Source: Gammaproteobacteria bacterium (GTDB lineage Bacteria > Pseudomonadota > Gammaproteobacteria > UBA1113). From it: a DNA stretch of 50,016 nucleotides. Location of the stretch: contig JAJFKH010000010.1 in the NCBI GenBank assembly GCA_021773305.1, forward strand, positions 1 to 50,016. Direction: 5' to 3'. The translations under genes were made by a program, and so were the position numbers. This document shows positions 30,179-39,684 of the stretch, piece after piece. The notes below the pieces were generated by a model that worked only from the letters and a program-made list of their open reading frames with translations, was not told where the DNA came from and did no database searches. Position 1 is the first letter of the stretch. The number at the start of each line of letters is the position of its first letter.

Positions 30179-31522
30179 CTATAAAACCTCAAAAATTTTA
30201 TTAATCTTCGTATAGCATTCGTCATATTCAGATTTAACACCAGAGTCTGCGACGATTGCGCCTCCCACCGACAGATAAATTGATTTTCTATCGGCAAATA
30301 GTGTCCTAATAGCAATGTTTGTATCCATATTTCCATTATGACTTACATACCCAATAGTACCGCAGTAAATAGAACGTTTATTCGGTTCAAGAGATTCGAT
30401 AATTTCCATGGCTCGTATTTTAGGTGCGCCGGTGATAGATCCTCCTGGAAAACAAGCTCTTAATAAATCAATAGGCTTGTGATCTTCATCGAGCACTCCA
30501 TTCACTGTTGTTACCATTTGGTGCACACCTGGAAATGATTCAATTGCAAAAAGATTTGGAACTTTTATGGATCCTGGGATACAGCATCTTCCTAAATCAT
30601 TGCGCATTAAATCAACAATCATTAGATTTTCTGCCCGATTTTTCTCACTATAAAAAAGTTGTTCCGCAAGCTTTTTATCTATCGTTGGATTTACATCACG
30701 CTGACTGGTTCCTTTCATGGGTTTTGTTGTAACTTTTTGATCGCTGACATGAAGGAATTGCTCAGGTGAGCAACTCATAATAGTGAAATCATCAAATTGT
30801 AAAAAAGCACTATACGGCGCATAGTTTTTTTCTCGAAGCTGTTTATAGGCTATCCATAAATCACCTTCGTAGGTGTTTTTAAAACGTTGGGTTAAATTGA
30901 TTTGATAGCAATCCCCATGGAGAATATGTTTTTTAATTTTTTTAAAGTTATCGCAATATTGATGATAGGACATGTTTGACGCCCAGCTTTCAAGTAGGCT
31001 AAAAGGCTTATTTTGAGAGGCACTATTCTGTAATAGCTTTTCGATAGTTTCAGAGGTAATCGTTGGGCTAGGATCATTACCGTTTTCTACATAGAAAACT
31101 TGTTTTTCCTGATGATCCATAATAATAGCCCAGTCATAAATCCCTACCATCATTTCATTAAATTGTGTGTCATTATTCGCTTTGGAAGGTAGTTTCTCCA
31201 AATATTGACAAAGATCATAGCTAAAAAAACCAATAGCACCTCCTGTAAATGGCAAATCAGATGACGGTTGTTCATGCAAATATTTTTTACATAAAATAAA
31301 GGGATCTCCTGTTACCTTTTCCATTTTATCTCGATGGAATATGCGACAAACACCTTTTTTATAAATGAGCTTAATATAAGGATCTGCGCTAATAATATCA
31401 TAACGGCCTGTTTCACTATATGGCTGACAACTGTCCAAAAAACAAGGCCAGGGAAGGTGTTGCAAGCTGTTAAAAATAAGTTCAGATCTTGACGGATTGA
31501 TTTTAATCGACTTTATTTTCAC
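30179..31522 (-). CDS. pabB: Aminodeoxychorismate synthase component I PabB
   Basis: PabB aminates chorismate to 4-amino-4-deoxychorismate, the precursor of p-aminobenzoate for folate. The 447-residue protein is of normal length. Visible blocks are GGAIGFFSYDLCQYLE in the N-terminal domain, HGDCYQINLTQRF, the KPMKGTSQRD loop whose Lys is characteristic of PabB (TrpE has Ala there), SEKNRAENLMIVDLMRNDLG and PGGSITGAPKIRAMEII. The chorismate domain ends with GGAIVADSGVKSEYDEC. The start is GTG (31522), with AAAGG upstream. The glutamine amidotransferase pabA and the lyase pabC are not in the window. Confidence 0.93.
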   Translation of the reverse strand: MKIKSIKINPSRSELIFNSLQHLPWPCFLDSCQPYSETGRYDIISADPYIKLIYKKGVCRIFHRDKMEKVTGDPFILCKKYLHEQPSSDLPFTGGAIGFFSYDLCQYLEKLPSKANNDTQFNEMMVGIYDWAIIMDHQEKQVFYVENGNDPSPTITSETIEKLLQNSASQNKPFSLLESWASNMSYHQYCDNFKKIKKHILHGDCYQINLTQRFKNTYEGDLWIAYKQLREKNYAPYSAFLQFDDFTIMSCSPEQFLHVSDQKVTTKPMKGTSQRDVNPTIDKKLAEQLFYSEKNRAENLMIVDLMRNDLGRCCIPGSIKVPNLFAIESFPGVHQMVTTVNGVLDEDHKPIDLLRACFPGGSITGAPKIRAMEIIESLEPNKRSIYCGTIGYVSHNGNMDTNIAIRTLFADRKSIYLSVGGAIVADSGVKSEYDECYTKINKIFEVL

Positions 31523-31553
31523 TGGTAACCTTTTTATAGGAGCGAACTCAGAT

Positions 31554-31569
31554 CCTACAAAATTGTAGG
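31554..31569. promoter_or_regulatory. Palindrome upstream of pabB
   Basis: CCTACAAAATTGTAGG is a perfect 16-bp palindrome lying 32 bp upstream of the pabB start. Its position suits an operator for a dimeric repressor, or a small hairpin in the leader. No known operator is matched. Confidence 0.35.
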
Positions 31570-31674
31570 GTAAAATTCAATCTGCTTTGCTTACAGGTAT
31601 CATGGTAACACCCATGCCTGGCTTTGGAAGATTTTTAAAAGAATCCACGGGCCATTTTGATATCCCTCCTCTAA

Positions 31675-31724
31675 TCCTGAGGGTTCTACACGAATTTCCC
31701 GGCTAATTTAAGCTTTCCTGGATT
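31675..31724 (+). repeat. Dispersed ~50-bp repeat, copy B
   Basis: It matches copy A (9634-9683) in the same order: TCCTGAGGGTTC, GAATTTCCC, GGCT, TAAG, TTTCCTGGATT. About one base in six differs. See also copy C at 49036. Confidence 0.6.
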
Positions 31725-31861
31725 GTACGTTGTAATAAATCCTTTGGTATACCTTTCGACATGGCAAAAATATTATCACTTAGGTTGATGGTATGACTAA
31801 TTTTAGGCCAACAATTGCAACTTTTCGCTGAATATGCCCGCGACCCCTTATATGAACACTA

Positions 31862-34543
31862 TCAAAAATTCGCATAGGACACTCCTCCCTGTGACGGTTG
31901 CTCCTCGGCTTCAGAACTCGGCACAGCTAAGATTGAATCTAATTCTTTGGGTAATATTTTCAGTCTTTCTTTTAGTGTTTCAATTTTTTGTGAAAATAAA
32001 GCATGCAGTTTTTGTTCTTCTGAATTTTGTAATTTAGCTATCAAACCCTTTAACTTTTCAATATCCTCTGGGATTTTTACCAGTTCACAAACATTTGCGT
32101 AGACTTTATCAATTAGCTCCATTCGTTTTTTTAAAGATGGAATATTAGATTCTTCCGTGCTTCCAATAGTCACTCCTTTTATTATAATTTCTCCATCTTT
32201 AGTGCTACCATAGTACTTTGCTGCCGATGTCGTGGAGTTCAATGCATGAGAACGGGCATAATCTTTTGCATAATCCCCTTTTAACTTATCTCCTGAAGGA
32301 GGAGCGCAGGTGTCTAAAATTTTTTGATACAGAAGTTTCTCTCTATTTATCGAAGCACGACATGAGAGATTATGACTAGTTTCATTTTTACACATAATAT
32401 CACTTGGAATTATAATAGGCACCTCAAATTCAAGTTGAGTTTTCAATAGCTTTCCAGAGGGATCTCTTTTAAAAAAAGATGATAAAGTTAATTCAAAAAA
32501 AATGTCTTTATTGTGCCAAAAATTTTTTAAAATATGGCTAGCTTCGTCCCGAATATAAGTAGGATCAAAATTATCATGAGTTAAAATAATATGGAATGAT
32601 TTTTCTATATAGTTCAAATCGTGTATGGCAGAAAAATCTGGAGAACTGTTCTCACCATATGCCATACAAAGGTAGTATAAATACACATGCAACATCTCTT
32701 GGCACTGATCCTTTAACTTTATATTATCTAAAAGTTTTTTTAAAACATATAGACTATCATCAAATAAATCAGGATCATTTATAACGATTGTTCCAAAAAC
32801 TTCCATTTTTTTCCAAAATCTTCCTGAATGGTGGTACTTAAGCAAAACAAGTGGACAAAAGTCTGGGTGGCTTAAGAGCAGGTCTAATTTACTCCGCCTA
32901 TCCTGCTTACTTATATAAGGATTCATAACCATATTAAAAAAAGTAAGCCTTCTATCTTCCTTGATTCGAGTTAAACTAAATGAATCATTGCGGCTATTAT
33001 GCGTTAATTTAAATTGCTTATTAAGCTCCGAAGGGTACTTTTCAATAAAAATTTTAAGCATGCTATTTGATGGATCTGAAACGAATATCCCAGGATATGA
33101 CCATGAAGTTGAAAAGGGTAATCTATTTAGATCAGTATGAAAAATATCAAAAAAGTATCCTAATGATTTTTCTTTAGTTTTAATATTATCTCCTACTCCA
33201 AATTGTCTCGCAATATACATCAAAAAACCAAAAAGATAGTTATTTCCCAGATCTCTTTGAGTAGAATTGGTTTTTCTATAACATTTTTTTTGTAACATGA
33301 ATATATAACGAGTTAGTTCAGGATTAGAAGCAAAACTATTAAGGGAAAGCGACATTAATGGGCAAACTGAAAAAACCAACTTGTCTTTTCCCAGCAAAGA
33401 GTTGCGCTTATTTTTAGTATAAGCATTCCATGATTTTTGTAGAAAAAAAGTGTTTTTATCAAGTATCTTTTGAAGGATCGAAAGATCAGAGGCGATACCT
33501 TTAATATATCCCTTATAGATAAAAACAAAAGTATTAAGCATAGTTTCTTCTAAAGCACTTTCAAAATCTTTAATTTTTTTTAAAATTATTTTATTTTTTA
33601 ACATATCAAATTGATTTGCTAGAGACGGTATCACTTCATCAATTTTTTTCCAATCCTCGGAAAATTCATCGTCAGATAAATTGGCAATATGAGACGATAA
33701 TTCATCCTTAGCCCAGAAGAACATTTCACATAAATTATTATATTGTTTTGTTAACAACTGAAGCTTTTCTTTTATAACTAAAAATTTCGCTGTTGTAGCC
33801 AGTGTCTGGCTTGCTTTTTTAAGCGAAACCTCTGTTAGGTCTTCATAATAACAAGTTACTGCCTGCTTGGCAGCCTTCATACAATCTAACAACGCATTTA
33901 AATCTCTTTTATAATGTGAAAACTGGTGCTGAATAAATACTTCATAGGTTAAATCTGCTTGAACATCTGGGTGTGCTAATGCATCACGGATATTTTGAAA
34001 TTTACCTAATATGTGACTAATATTTTTATTATATTTTTTTAAATCATCAAGTTTATGCTGCCTTGTCCCTATCAATGGACTCTGAAATTGAATTTCGCCC
34101 AACTGTATACAACTCACCAGTATTGCTGCTTGTTGGGCAATAGAAGGATTGTCAATATTTAATAATTCAATCAATTCACTCATAATGCTTAATAATTGCT
34201 GTATGCGATCGCACTCGGAAATCGATTCTAATTGTTTAATCCATTTAGGATTACTAGAATCATCGCAAGACATTGGGGTATCAGAGAAATAATCCTGACA
34301 ATAAGCCCAAAATTCTTTAATAGCAATATCATTTAAAAATGCAGCGCTTTTTGTGTGAGCTAATACATTTCGAGCTTGGGAATATTCTCCTGAGTTACGC
34401 AAGATAGTCGAATCGAGGAAAATAGCATGGGCAAATAGCTTGCGAAGGTTTCTATTGTTTTTAAACTGTGTAAATAAATTCTCGCTATCAGAATAGAGAC
34501 ATAACTCATTGACTATATAGGCTTTTGCAGTACCTTTTTTCAT
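31862..34543 (-). CDS. Large protein of unknown function, full-length paralogue of the gene at the window start
   Basis: The 893-residue protein is highly charged, has no signal peptide or membrane helix, and is mostly alpha-helical by appearance. Two R-x4-H motifs occur: RNVLAH (residues 58-63) and RDALAH (186-191), each followed by a similar helix (LAH...A.L......F), which suggests a duplicated module. R-[N/D]-x3-H with this surrounding pattern is the signature of HEPN domains, many of which are RNases; this is a resemblance only. The C-terminal 130 residues form a Lys/Glu-rich coiled-coil-like region ending in an acidic EAEEQP tail. The first paralogue shares about residues 108-893. A TATAAT box (34560-34565) lies 17 bases before the ATG, with no good -35. 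Secretion by a type IV system is conceivable but not shown. Confidence 0.85.
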   Translation of the reverse strand: MKKGTAKAYIVNELCLYSDSENLFTQFKNNRNLRKLFAHAIFLDSTILRNSGEYSQARNVLAHTKSAAFLNDIAIKEFWAYCQDYFSDTPMSCDDSSNPKWIKQLESISECDRIQQLLSIMSELIELLNIDNPSIAQQAAILVSCIQLGEIQFQSPLIGTRQHKLDDLKKYNKNISHILGKFQNIRDALAHPDVQADLTYEVFIQHQFSHYKRDLNALLDCMKAAKQAVTCYYEDLTEVSLKKASQTLATTAKFLVIKEKLQLLTKQYNNLCEMFFWAKDELSSHIANLSDDEFSEDWKKIDEVIPSLANQFDMLKNKIILKKIKDFESALEETMLNTFVFIYKGYIKGIASDLSILQKILDKNTFFLQKSWNAYTKNKRNSLLGKDKLVFSVCPLMSLSLNSFASNPELTRYIFMLQKKCYRKTNSTQRDLGNNYLFGFLMYIARQFGVGDNIKTKEKSLGYFFDIFHTDLNRLPFSTSWSYPGIFVSDPSNSMLKIFIEKYPSELNKQFKLTHNSRNDSFSLTRIKEDRRLTFFNMVMNPYISKQDRRSKLDLLLSHPDFCPLVLLKYHHSGRFWKKMEVFGTIVINDPDLFDDSLYVLKKLLDNIKLKDQCQEMLHVYLYYLCMAYGENSSPDFSAIHDLNYIEKSFHIILTHDNFDPTYIRDEASHILKNFWHNKDIFFELTLSSFFKRDPSGKLLKTQLEFEVPIIIPSDIMCKNETSHNLSCRASINREKLLYQKILDTCAPPSGDKLKGDYAKDYARSHALNSTTSAAKYYGSTKDGEIIIKGVTIGSTEESNIPSLKKRMELIDKVYANVCELVKIPEDIEKLKGLIAKLQNSEEQKLHALFSQKIETLKERLKILPKELDSILAVPSSEAEEQPSQGGVSYANF

Positions 34544-34888
34544 TTTTATTACTCTTTGTATTATATGTAATGGCTAAAATCGTTGGTGCAGACTATAGCA
34601 TGGGATTTCGGCTATTACAACAATCGTGTCAGTAACTGTCAAGGCAATTTAAAAATGTCAGTTCCAATTGTATATCTTTGTGAAAATGGACATAAAACGT
34701 AGTTAATTCATTGATTTTAAATAATTAATTTTCTTGGGAAAGCGGTGAAATTACCCCGACAAAAGTAACTGTTTTTTTTCAGAAAATCCTGTGTTAAATT
34801 TATAAATTTTCTCTAACTTGTACTTGAGAGGGTGGGATTGCAGCACAGATGAGCCAGGCATTTTGATTTTTTAGCGTTCAGATTGCAC
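34544..34888. other. 345-bp intergenic region
   Basis: This AT-rich gap lies between the start of the giant paralogue and the end of the PAS-GGDEF-EAL gene, both on the minus strand. Apart from the TATAAT box near 34560, I see no gene, no clear terminator and no repeat shared with the rest of the window. Confidence 0.5.
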
Positions 34889-36814
34889 TTAGATTTGGCC
34901 AAAAACAGCAGCAAGACTATCAAAATCCACAGGCTTTGAGAAATGATAACCTTGGACATAATCACAATTATTTTCTTTAAGGAAATCGGCTGTTGATTGA
35001 TCTTCAACACCTTCTGCGGTAACTTTTAAACCCATTGTATGAGCTAATTGTATAATCGCTTGAATGGTTAGTTTATCAATTGGATCACGATTTAATTTTT
35101 GGATAAAAGACATATCAATTTTAAGTTCATCTACTGGCAATCGGTTAAGATAAAACAAAGATGAATGGGCGAGGCCAAAATCATCAACAACAAGATTCAT
35201 GCCTAACGCTTTAAGTTGACGGAGAATTCTTTGAGAATGGGCAATATCTTTCATCAAAACAATCTCTGGGAACTCTAAATAAATTCTATGGGGTTCGATT
35301 CCCTTTGACGTTATATGGCTTTCAATTAAAGAAGGTAGCTCATCCATAAAAAAATCACTTTCACTAAGATTAATACTTATGTTGTAAATTTTCTCAGTTG
35401 TCTTTTGAAAATCAAGACTATTATTTATCGATGTGGAAAATATCCACATAAATAACTCTTTTGATAAATGTTGACTCTCAATAATAGGTAAGAATTTATT
35501 GGGAGGGATGATCCCTTTTTTTGGATGATCCCAGCGAACTAAAGATTCCACGTTGACAATAGCACCTGTCTCCAAATCATATTGTGGAAGAAAATTAAGG
35601 AAAAATTGCTTGTTTTTTATAGCTAAATGAATGTCAGATTCGAGTTTCACATATTCTACATTAGAATAGAGCGTGCGCTCTTGGTAAAATTCAATAGATG
35701 AATTATACTTAGCTTTAGCCGTATACATCGCCGCTTCTGCACCTGTTAGCAATATTTCAGTGTTCTTACCATGCTGAGGGTAACAGGCAATTCCCATGTT
35801 TGTTTGTACGTAGATAGGATCATTTTTTATATTAAAAGGGGCATCAAATAATTTCTTTATTTTTTCAGCAACAGTTGAAGCGTCATTTTCTTGATGAATG
35901 TTTCCTATATATATAGCAAATTCATCTCCAGAAACCCTTGCAATCAAGTCGGATTTTCGTAAATGCAACTTTATGCGTGAAACAATATCCTTCAATAAGC
36001 AGCTTCCAGCAATAAATCCATAGGCTTGATTTACTGCATGAAGGTTATTGATGTCAATATAAAGAAGCGCTAATTGAGCATTATCTCGTTCTGCTTGGAC
36101 GATAGCATGCTCAACTATTTGCTCAAACAAATAGCGATTTGGAATTTGTATGAGATGGTCATAAGAGGCTTCATGTATTAATTGTTTTTCAGCCTGGATA
36201 CGTTCACGAATATCTTGAAATGAAATCACAGCCTCTATACTATGAAGCTTGTCAACCAGTCTGGTAGTATATTCGACGGGTAGTTTTTCGCCGTTATGAG
36301 TTAAAAATTCTGCATATTTGGGCGATTTAATTTCATTATCTTTTTCAGCTTGTTCTATCAGCGCTTGTAAGCTATTTGAATCCCGAATGAATCCATCTTT
36401 TTGTAGAAGAAATTTTTTCAAGGGATGACCTAACAATTGCTCTTTGGGATATTCAAGTAATTCTATTGCTAAATTATTTGCAAATTTTATTTTTCCTTCC
36501 ATATCCAAAATCATGAGCCCTACAGTAAGGCTATTTAAGGTTTTTTCCAATGTCCATTCTGTCTGTTGTATTTGAATATCTTTTGCTTGGTTTGATTGAA
36601 TCAATGCCTGATTTTCTTGCCAAAGGGATAATTTATCAGTAGCAAGAATTTTTTGCTTCAGTTCTTCAGACATCGAATCTTCATGAGAATCAATAATATC
36701 ATTGAGTAATGTCTCAGCTTCATCTAACCGCTCCTGCAATGCTCTTACATCAATGCAGGAGCGATCTTGATGAATATTTTCCTTATGCATAGCCAAGTAC
36801 CAATCTTCTGCCAT
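34889..36814 (-). CDS. Signalling protein with PAS, GGDEF and EAL domains
   Basis: Domains in order in the 641-residue protein: a helical N-terminus (about 1-80), a PAS domain (about 85-200; LEKTLNSLTVGLMILDMEGK, then a PAC-like segment), a GGDEF domain (about 215-375) and an EAL domain (about 390-635). The GGDEF motif reads SGDEF, a variant known in some active enzymes. The EAL motif reads ESL and the loop DDFGTGYSSL is changed to DDFGLAHSSL, but NLS, DDFG, LKID and TAEGVE are kept. Cyclic-di-GMP synthesis and breakdown may be reduced, so it may act as a sensor. No membrane segment is seen; it is cytoplasmic. It lies 29 bp downstream of the aconitase gene on the same strand. Confidence 0.9.
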   Translation of the reverse strand: MAEDWYLAMHKENIHQDRSCIDVRALQERLDEAETLLNDIIDSHEDSMSEELKQKILATDKLSLWQENQALIQSNQAKDIQIQQTEWTLEKTLNSLTVGLMILDMEGKIKFANNLAIELLEYPKEQLLGHPLKKFLLQKDGFIRDSNSLQALIEQAEKDNEIKSPKYAEFLTHNGEKLPVEYTTRLVDKLHSIEAVISFQDIRERIQAEKQLIHEASYDHLIQIPNRYLFEQIVEHAIVQAERDNAQLALLYIDINNLHAVNQAYGFIAGSCLLKDIVSRIKLHLRKSDLIARVSGDEFAIYIGNIHQENDASTVAEKIKKLFDAPFNIKNDPIYVQTNMGIACYPQHGKNTEILLTGAEAAMYTAKAKYNSSIEFYQERTLYSNVEYVKLESDIHLAIKNKQFFLNFLPQYDLETGAIVNVESLVRWDHPKKGIIPPNKFLPIIESQHLSKELFMWIFSTSINNSLDFQKTTEKIYNISINLSESDFFMDELPSLIESHITSKGIEPHRIYLEFPEIVLMKDIAHSQRILRQLKALGMNLVVDDFGLAHSSLFYLNRLPVDELKIDMSFIQKLNRDPIDKLTIQAIIQLAHTMGLKVTAEGVEDQSTADFLKENNCDYVQGYHFSKPVDFDSLAAVFGQI

Positions 36815-36843
36815 ATCTCTAATAATTATGGCACAAATTTAGA

Positions 36844-39516
36844 CTACTGCTTAGCTAGGTTTCTCAATACGTAGTGGAGGATCCCGCCATTTTTGTAATA
36901 GTGCAGCTCATCTTCGGTATCAATTCGGCAAAGCAATTCTAAAGGAATAACTTCTCCGTCTTTTCGAGTGACAGAGCCTGCAAGATGACATCGAGGGGAT
37001 AATTGGTCAAACCCTGAAATAGAGACGGTCTCTTCGCCGGTAAGCCCTAGTTTCTTACGATCTGTGCCAATAAATTCTAATGGAATAACCCCCATTCCAA
37101 GGAGGTTGGAGCGATGGATCCGTTCAAAGCTCTCTGTAATTACGGCTTTGACACCCAGCAAAAATGTACCTTTGGCTGCCCAATCCCGAGAAGATCCGGT
37201 TCCATATTCTTTACCCGCAATAACCACCAATGGTGTGTGACTCTTCTGGTAAGCCATCGCCGCATCATAAATCGATAATGTTTCACCGCTAGGAATATAT
37301 TTTGTAAAACCACCCTCAACATCATCAAGCATTTCATTTCGAATACGTATATTGGCAAAAGTCCCTCGCACCATGACTTCATGATTTCCTCGGCGAGATC
37401 CATAGGAATTAAAATCACGCATTGCTACATTATGCTCAATAAGATACTGGCCGGCAGGACTTTGTTTTTTGATGACACCAGCAGGTGAAATATGATCCGT
37501 TGTAACACTATCACCTAGTAATGCTAAAATGCGCGCATCTTTAATATCTTCAGGTGCTTTAACCGTAGCATCCAACCCATCGAAGAAAGAGGGTAGCCGA
37601 GCATAAGTAGATGCATCATTCCAATTGTAGGTTGTGGATTTTGTCACAGGAATTTTTTGCCAATGACTATCACCGGCAAACACATCAGCATATTCTTTAC
37701 GGAACATATCTCGATTAACAGATTTTGACACTTCTTCTGCTACATCAAAGTTGCTAGGCCAAACATCTTTAAGATATATTTTTTCGCCATTAGCATTTTC
37801 ACCAAGAGGGTCTTTGGTGATATCAATACAAGTTGAACCCGCTAAAGCATAAGCAACAATAAGAGGAGGGGAGGCTAACCAGTTGGCTTTTGTAAGGGGA
37901 TGCACGCGACCTTCAAAATTACGGTTTCCAGATAATACTGCACAAACCACTAAATCATTATCAGTAATTGTTTCGGTAATCGGATCTGAAAGAGGGCCAG
38001 AATTACCGATGCAGGTTGTGCAGCCATAACCTACTAAGTTAAACCCAAGCTGATTTAAATATTGCTGTAATCCAGCTTGTACTAAATATTCTGTGACAAC
38101 TTTAGATCCCGGAGCTAGGGATGTTTTGACCCAAGGTTTTGTCATTAAACCTTTTTCAATAGCATTTTTAGCAAGCAACCCTGCGGCCATTAAGACACTA
38201 GGATTCGATGTGTTTGTACAACTGGTAATCGCAGCGATGACAACATCCCCATGATGTAACGAAAAATCTTCTCCTTTCACTGGGAATGATTTTTCTTTTT
38301 CGTTAAATTTTTTGTCGTCTTTTAATACTTGATCAAATACTTGGGTTAGGTTAGTTACTGCAACTCGATCTTGGGGACGTTTAGGGCCTGCAAGACTCGC
38401 TTCTATAGAAGCCAAGTCTAAGGTTAAGCTATCTGTATATACAGGATCAGCAGAATCTTCATCTCTCCACAATCCTTGAACTTTTGCGTAAGCTTCAACA
38501 AGGGCAACCGTTTGTTCATCTCGACCACTGAGTTCAAGGTATTTTAGTGTTTCCACATCCACTGGGAAAAAGCCACAGGTTGCACCATATTCTGGAGCCA
38601 TATTTGCGATAGTTGCCCGATCAGCTAAAGGCAACTGGTTCAATCCAGGGCCATAAAATTCAACAAATTTTCCAACCACGCCTTTTTTACGTAATATTTC
38701 TGTAACAGTTAAAACCAAATCGGTGGCGATGATACCTTCTTTCAGTTGTCCTTCAAGACGAACACCAATAACCTCTGGTATAATCATACTAATAGGTTGA
38801 CCCAACATCGCCGCTTCAGCTTCAATGCCACCAACCCCCCAACCAAGAACCCCTAAACCATTAATCATTGTTGTATGGCTATCGGTTCCAACTAATGTAT
38901 CTGGGTAGACATAGGTTTCATCCTTATCTTTTCGGGTCCAGGCAACATGGGCTAAATATTCCAAGTTAACTTGATGGCAAATACCCGTACCTGGTGGTAC
39001 TACACGAAAATTTTCAAATGCAGTTTGTCCCCAGCGCAAAAATTCATATCGTTCTGCATTACGTTCCATTTCAAATTCAATATTTTTTTCCAGGGCCATT
39101 GAAGAGGCAAAAGAATCCACCTGTACAGAATGATCAATAACAAGATCCACTGGAATTTGAGGATTAATTTTTTCCGGATCGCAACCAAGTTGTTCCATCG
39201 CTGCACGCATTGCAGCTAAATCAACAATCGCAGGCACTCCGGTAAAATCTTGCATAAGCACCCGAGCAGGGCGATAGGCAATTTCGTGCTGAGATTTTTT
39301 TTCTTTTAGCCAGTGGGTTAATGCCAGAATGTCATCTTGAGTGACGGTTTCACCATCCATATTTCGTAATAAATTCTCAAGTAATACTTTCAAAGAGTAA
39401 GGCAAATGAGAATAATTCCCAAAGCCAGCTTTTTCTGCTTCTGGGATACTATAGTAGGCATATTGCTGGCCATTGACTTCTAAAGTGCGCTTTGTGTCTA
39501 AAATTTTGTCATTCAC
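36844..39516 (-). CDS. acnA: Aconitate hydratase A
   Basis: Aconitase interconverts citrate and isocitrate in the TCA cycle. The 890-residue protein is of the AcnA/IRP1 type. The three Cys ligands of the [4Fe-4S] cluster are in AAITSCTNTSNPS and YGCTTCIGNSGPL. The swivel domain has SYGSRRGNHEVMVRGTFANI and AGKEYGTGSSRDWAAKG, with the active-site Ser/Arg. The start is a GTG (39516), and an AAGGAG ribosome site exactly 6 bases upstream supports it. A promoter candidate lies at 39567-39596. The c-di-GMP-type gene follows after 29 bp and may be read through. Confidence 0.96.
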   Translation of the reverse strand: MNDKILDTKRTLEVNGQQYAYYSIPEAEKAGFGNYSHLPYSLKVLLENLLRNMDGETVTQDDILALTHWLKEKKSQHEIAYRPARVLMQDFTGVPAIVDLAAMRAAMEQLGCDPEKINPQIPVDLVIDHSVQVDSFASSMALEKNIEFEMERNAERYEFLRWGQTAFENFRVVPPGTGICHQVNLEYLAHVAWTRKDKDETYVYPDTLVGTDSHTTMINGLGVLGWGVGGIEAEAAMLGQPISMIIPEVIGVRLEGQLKEGIIATDLVLTVTEILRKKGVVGKFVEFYGPGLNQLPLADRATIANMAPEYGATCGFFPVDVETLKYLELSGRDEQTVALVEAYAKVQGLWRDEDSADPVYTDSLTLDLASIEASLAGPKRPQDRVAVTNLTQVFDQVLKDDKKFNEKEKSFPVKGEDFSLHHGDVVIAAITSCTNTSNPSVLMAAGLLAKNAIEKGLMTKPWVKTSLAPGSKVVTEYLVQAGLQQYLNQLGFNLVGYGCTTCIGNSGPLSDPITETITDNDLVVCAVLSGNRNFEGRVHPLTKANWLASPPLIVAYALAGSTCIDITKDPLGENANGEKIYLKDVWPSNFDVAEEVSKSVNRDMFRKEYADVFAGDSHWQKIPVTKSTTYNWNDASTYARLPSFFDGLDATVKAPEDIKDARILALLGDSVTTDHISPAGVIKKQSPAGQYLIEHNVAMRDFNSYGSRRGNHEVMVRGTFANIRIRNEMLDDVEGGFTKYIPSGETLSIYDAAMAYQKSHTPLVVIAGKEYGTGSSRDWAAKGTFLLGVKAVITESFERIHRSNLLGMGVIPLEFIGTDRKKLGLTGEETVSISGFDQLSPRCHLAGSVTRKDGEVIPLELLCRIDTEDELHYYKNGGILHYVLRNLAKQ

Positions 39517-39566
39517 TGTGAACTCCTTACGCTAAAGTGGTTGATTTATGTCTGTAAATGCCTTAA

Positions 39567-39596
39567 ATTATAGAACTTAGTCTAGAAACAATCCAA
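39567..39596 (-). promoter_or_regulatory. Possible promoter of acnA
   Basis: On the minus strand a perfect TATAAT (39567-39572) is preceded after 18 bp by TTGGAT (39591-39596), a 3/6 match to the -35 box. The -10 lies 50 bases before the GTG start. The weak -35 suggests dependence on an activator or a misjudged site. Confidence 0.35.
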
Positions 39597-39684
39597 TTCG
39601 ACATTAGAGATGGGCTGACTGGTCTAGATTATACTATATTTTTCAGTAACTTGGGTAAATTATGTTGGTTATTCTGTGAACGTT

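Larger units (their letters stand above)
31523..31861. other. 339-bp intergenic region between pabB and the giant paralogue
   Basis: The region holds a 16-bp palindrome (31554-31569) and copy B of the dispersed repeat (31675-31724), both listed separately. A short minus-strand open stretch (about 31703-31805, ending QESLN) and a plus-strand one (about 31806-31877, including AEYARDPLYEHY) read like protein but have no start or ribosome site; they may be fragments of lost genes. Nothing else is recognised. Confidence 0.5.

Noticed and set aside
31806-31877. Plus-strand open stretch containing AEYARDPLYEHY
   Set aside because: It reads like protein but is short, has a stop just upstream, no start, and overlaps the end of the giant paralogue. 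It may be a gene fragment, but it cannot be supported.
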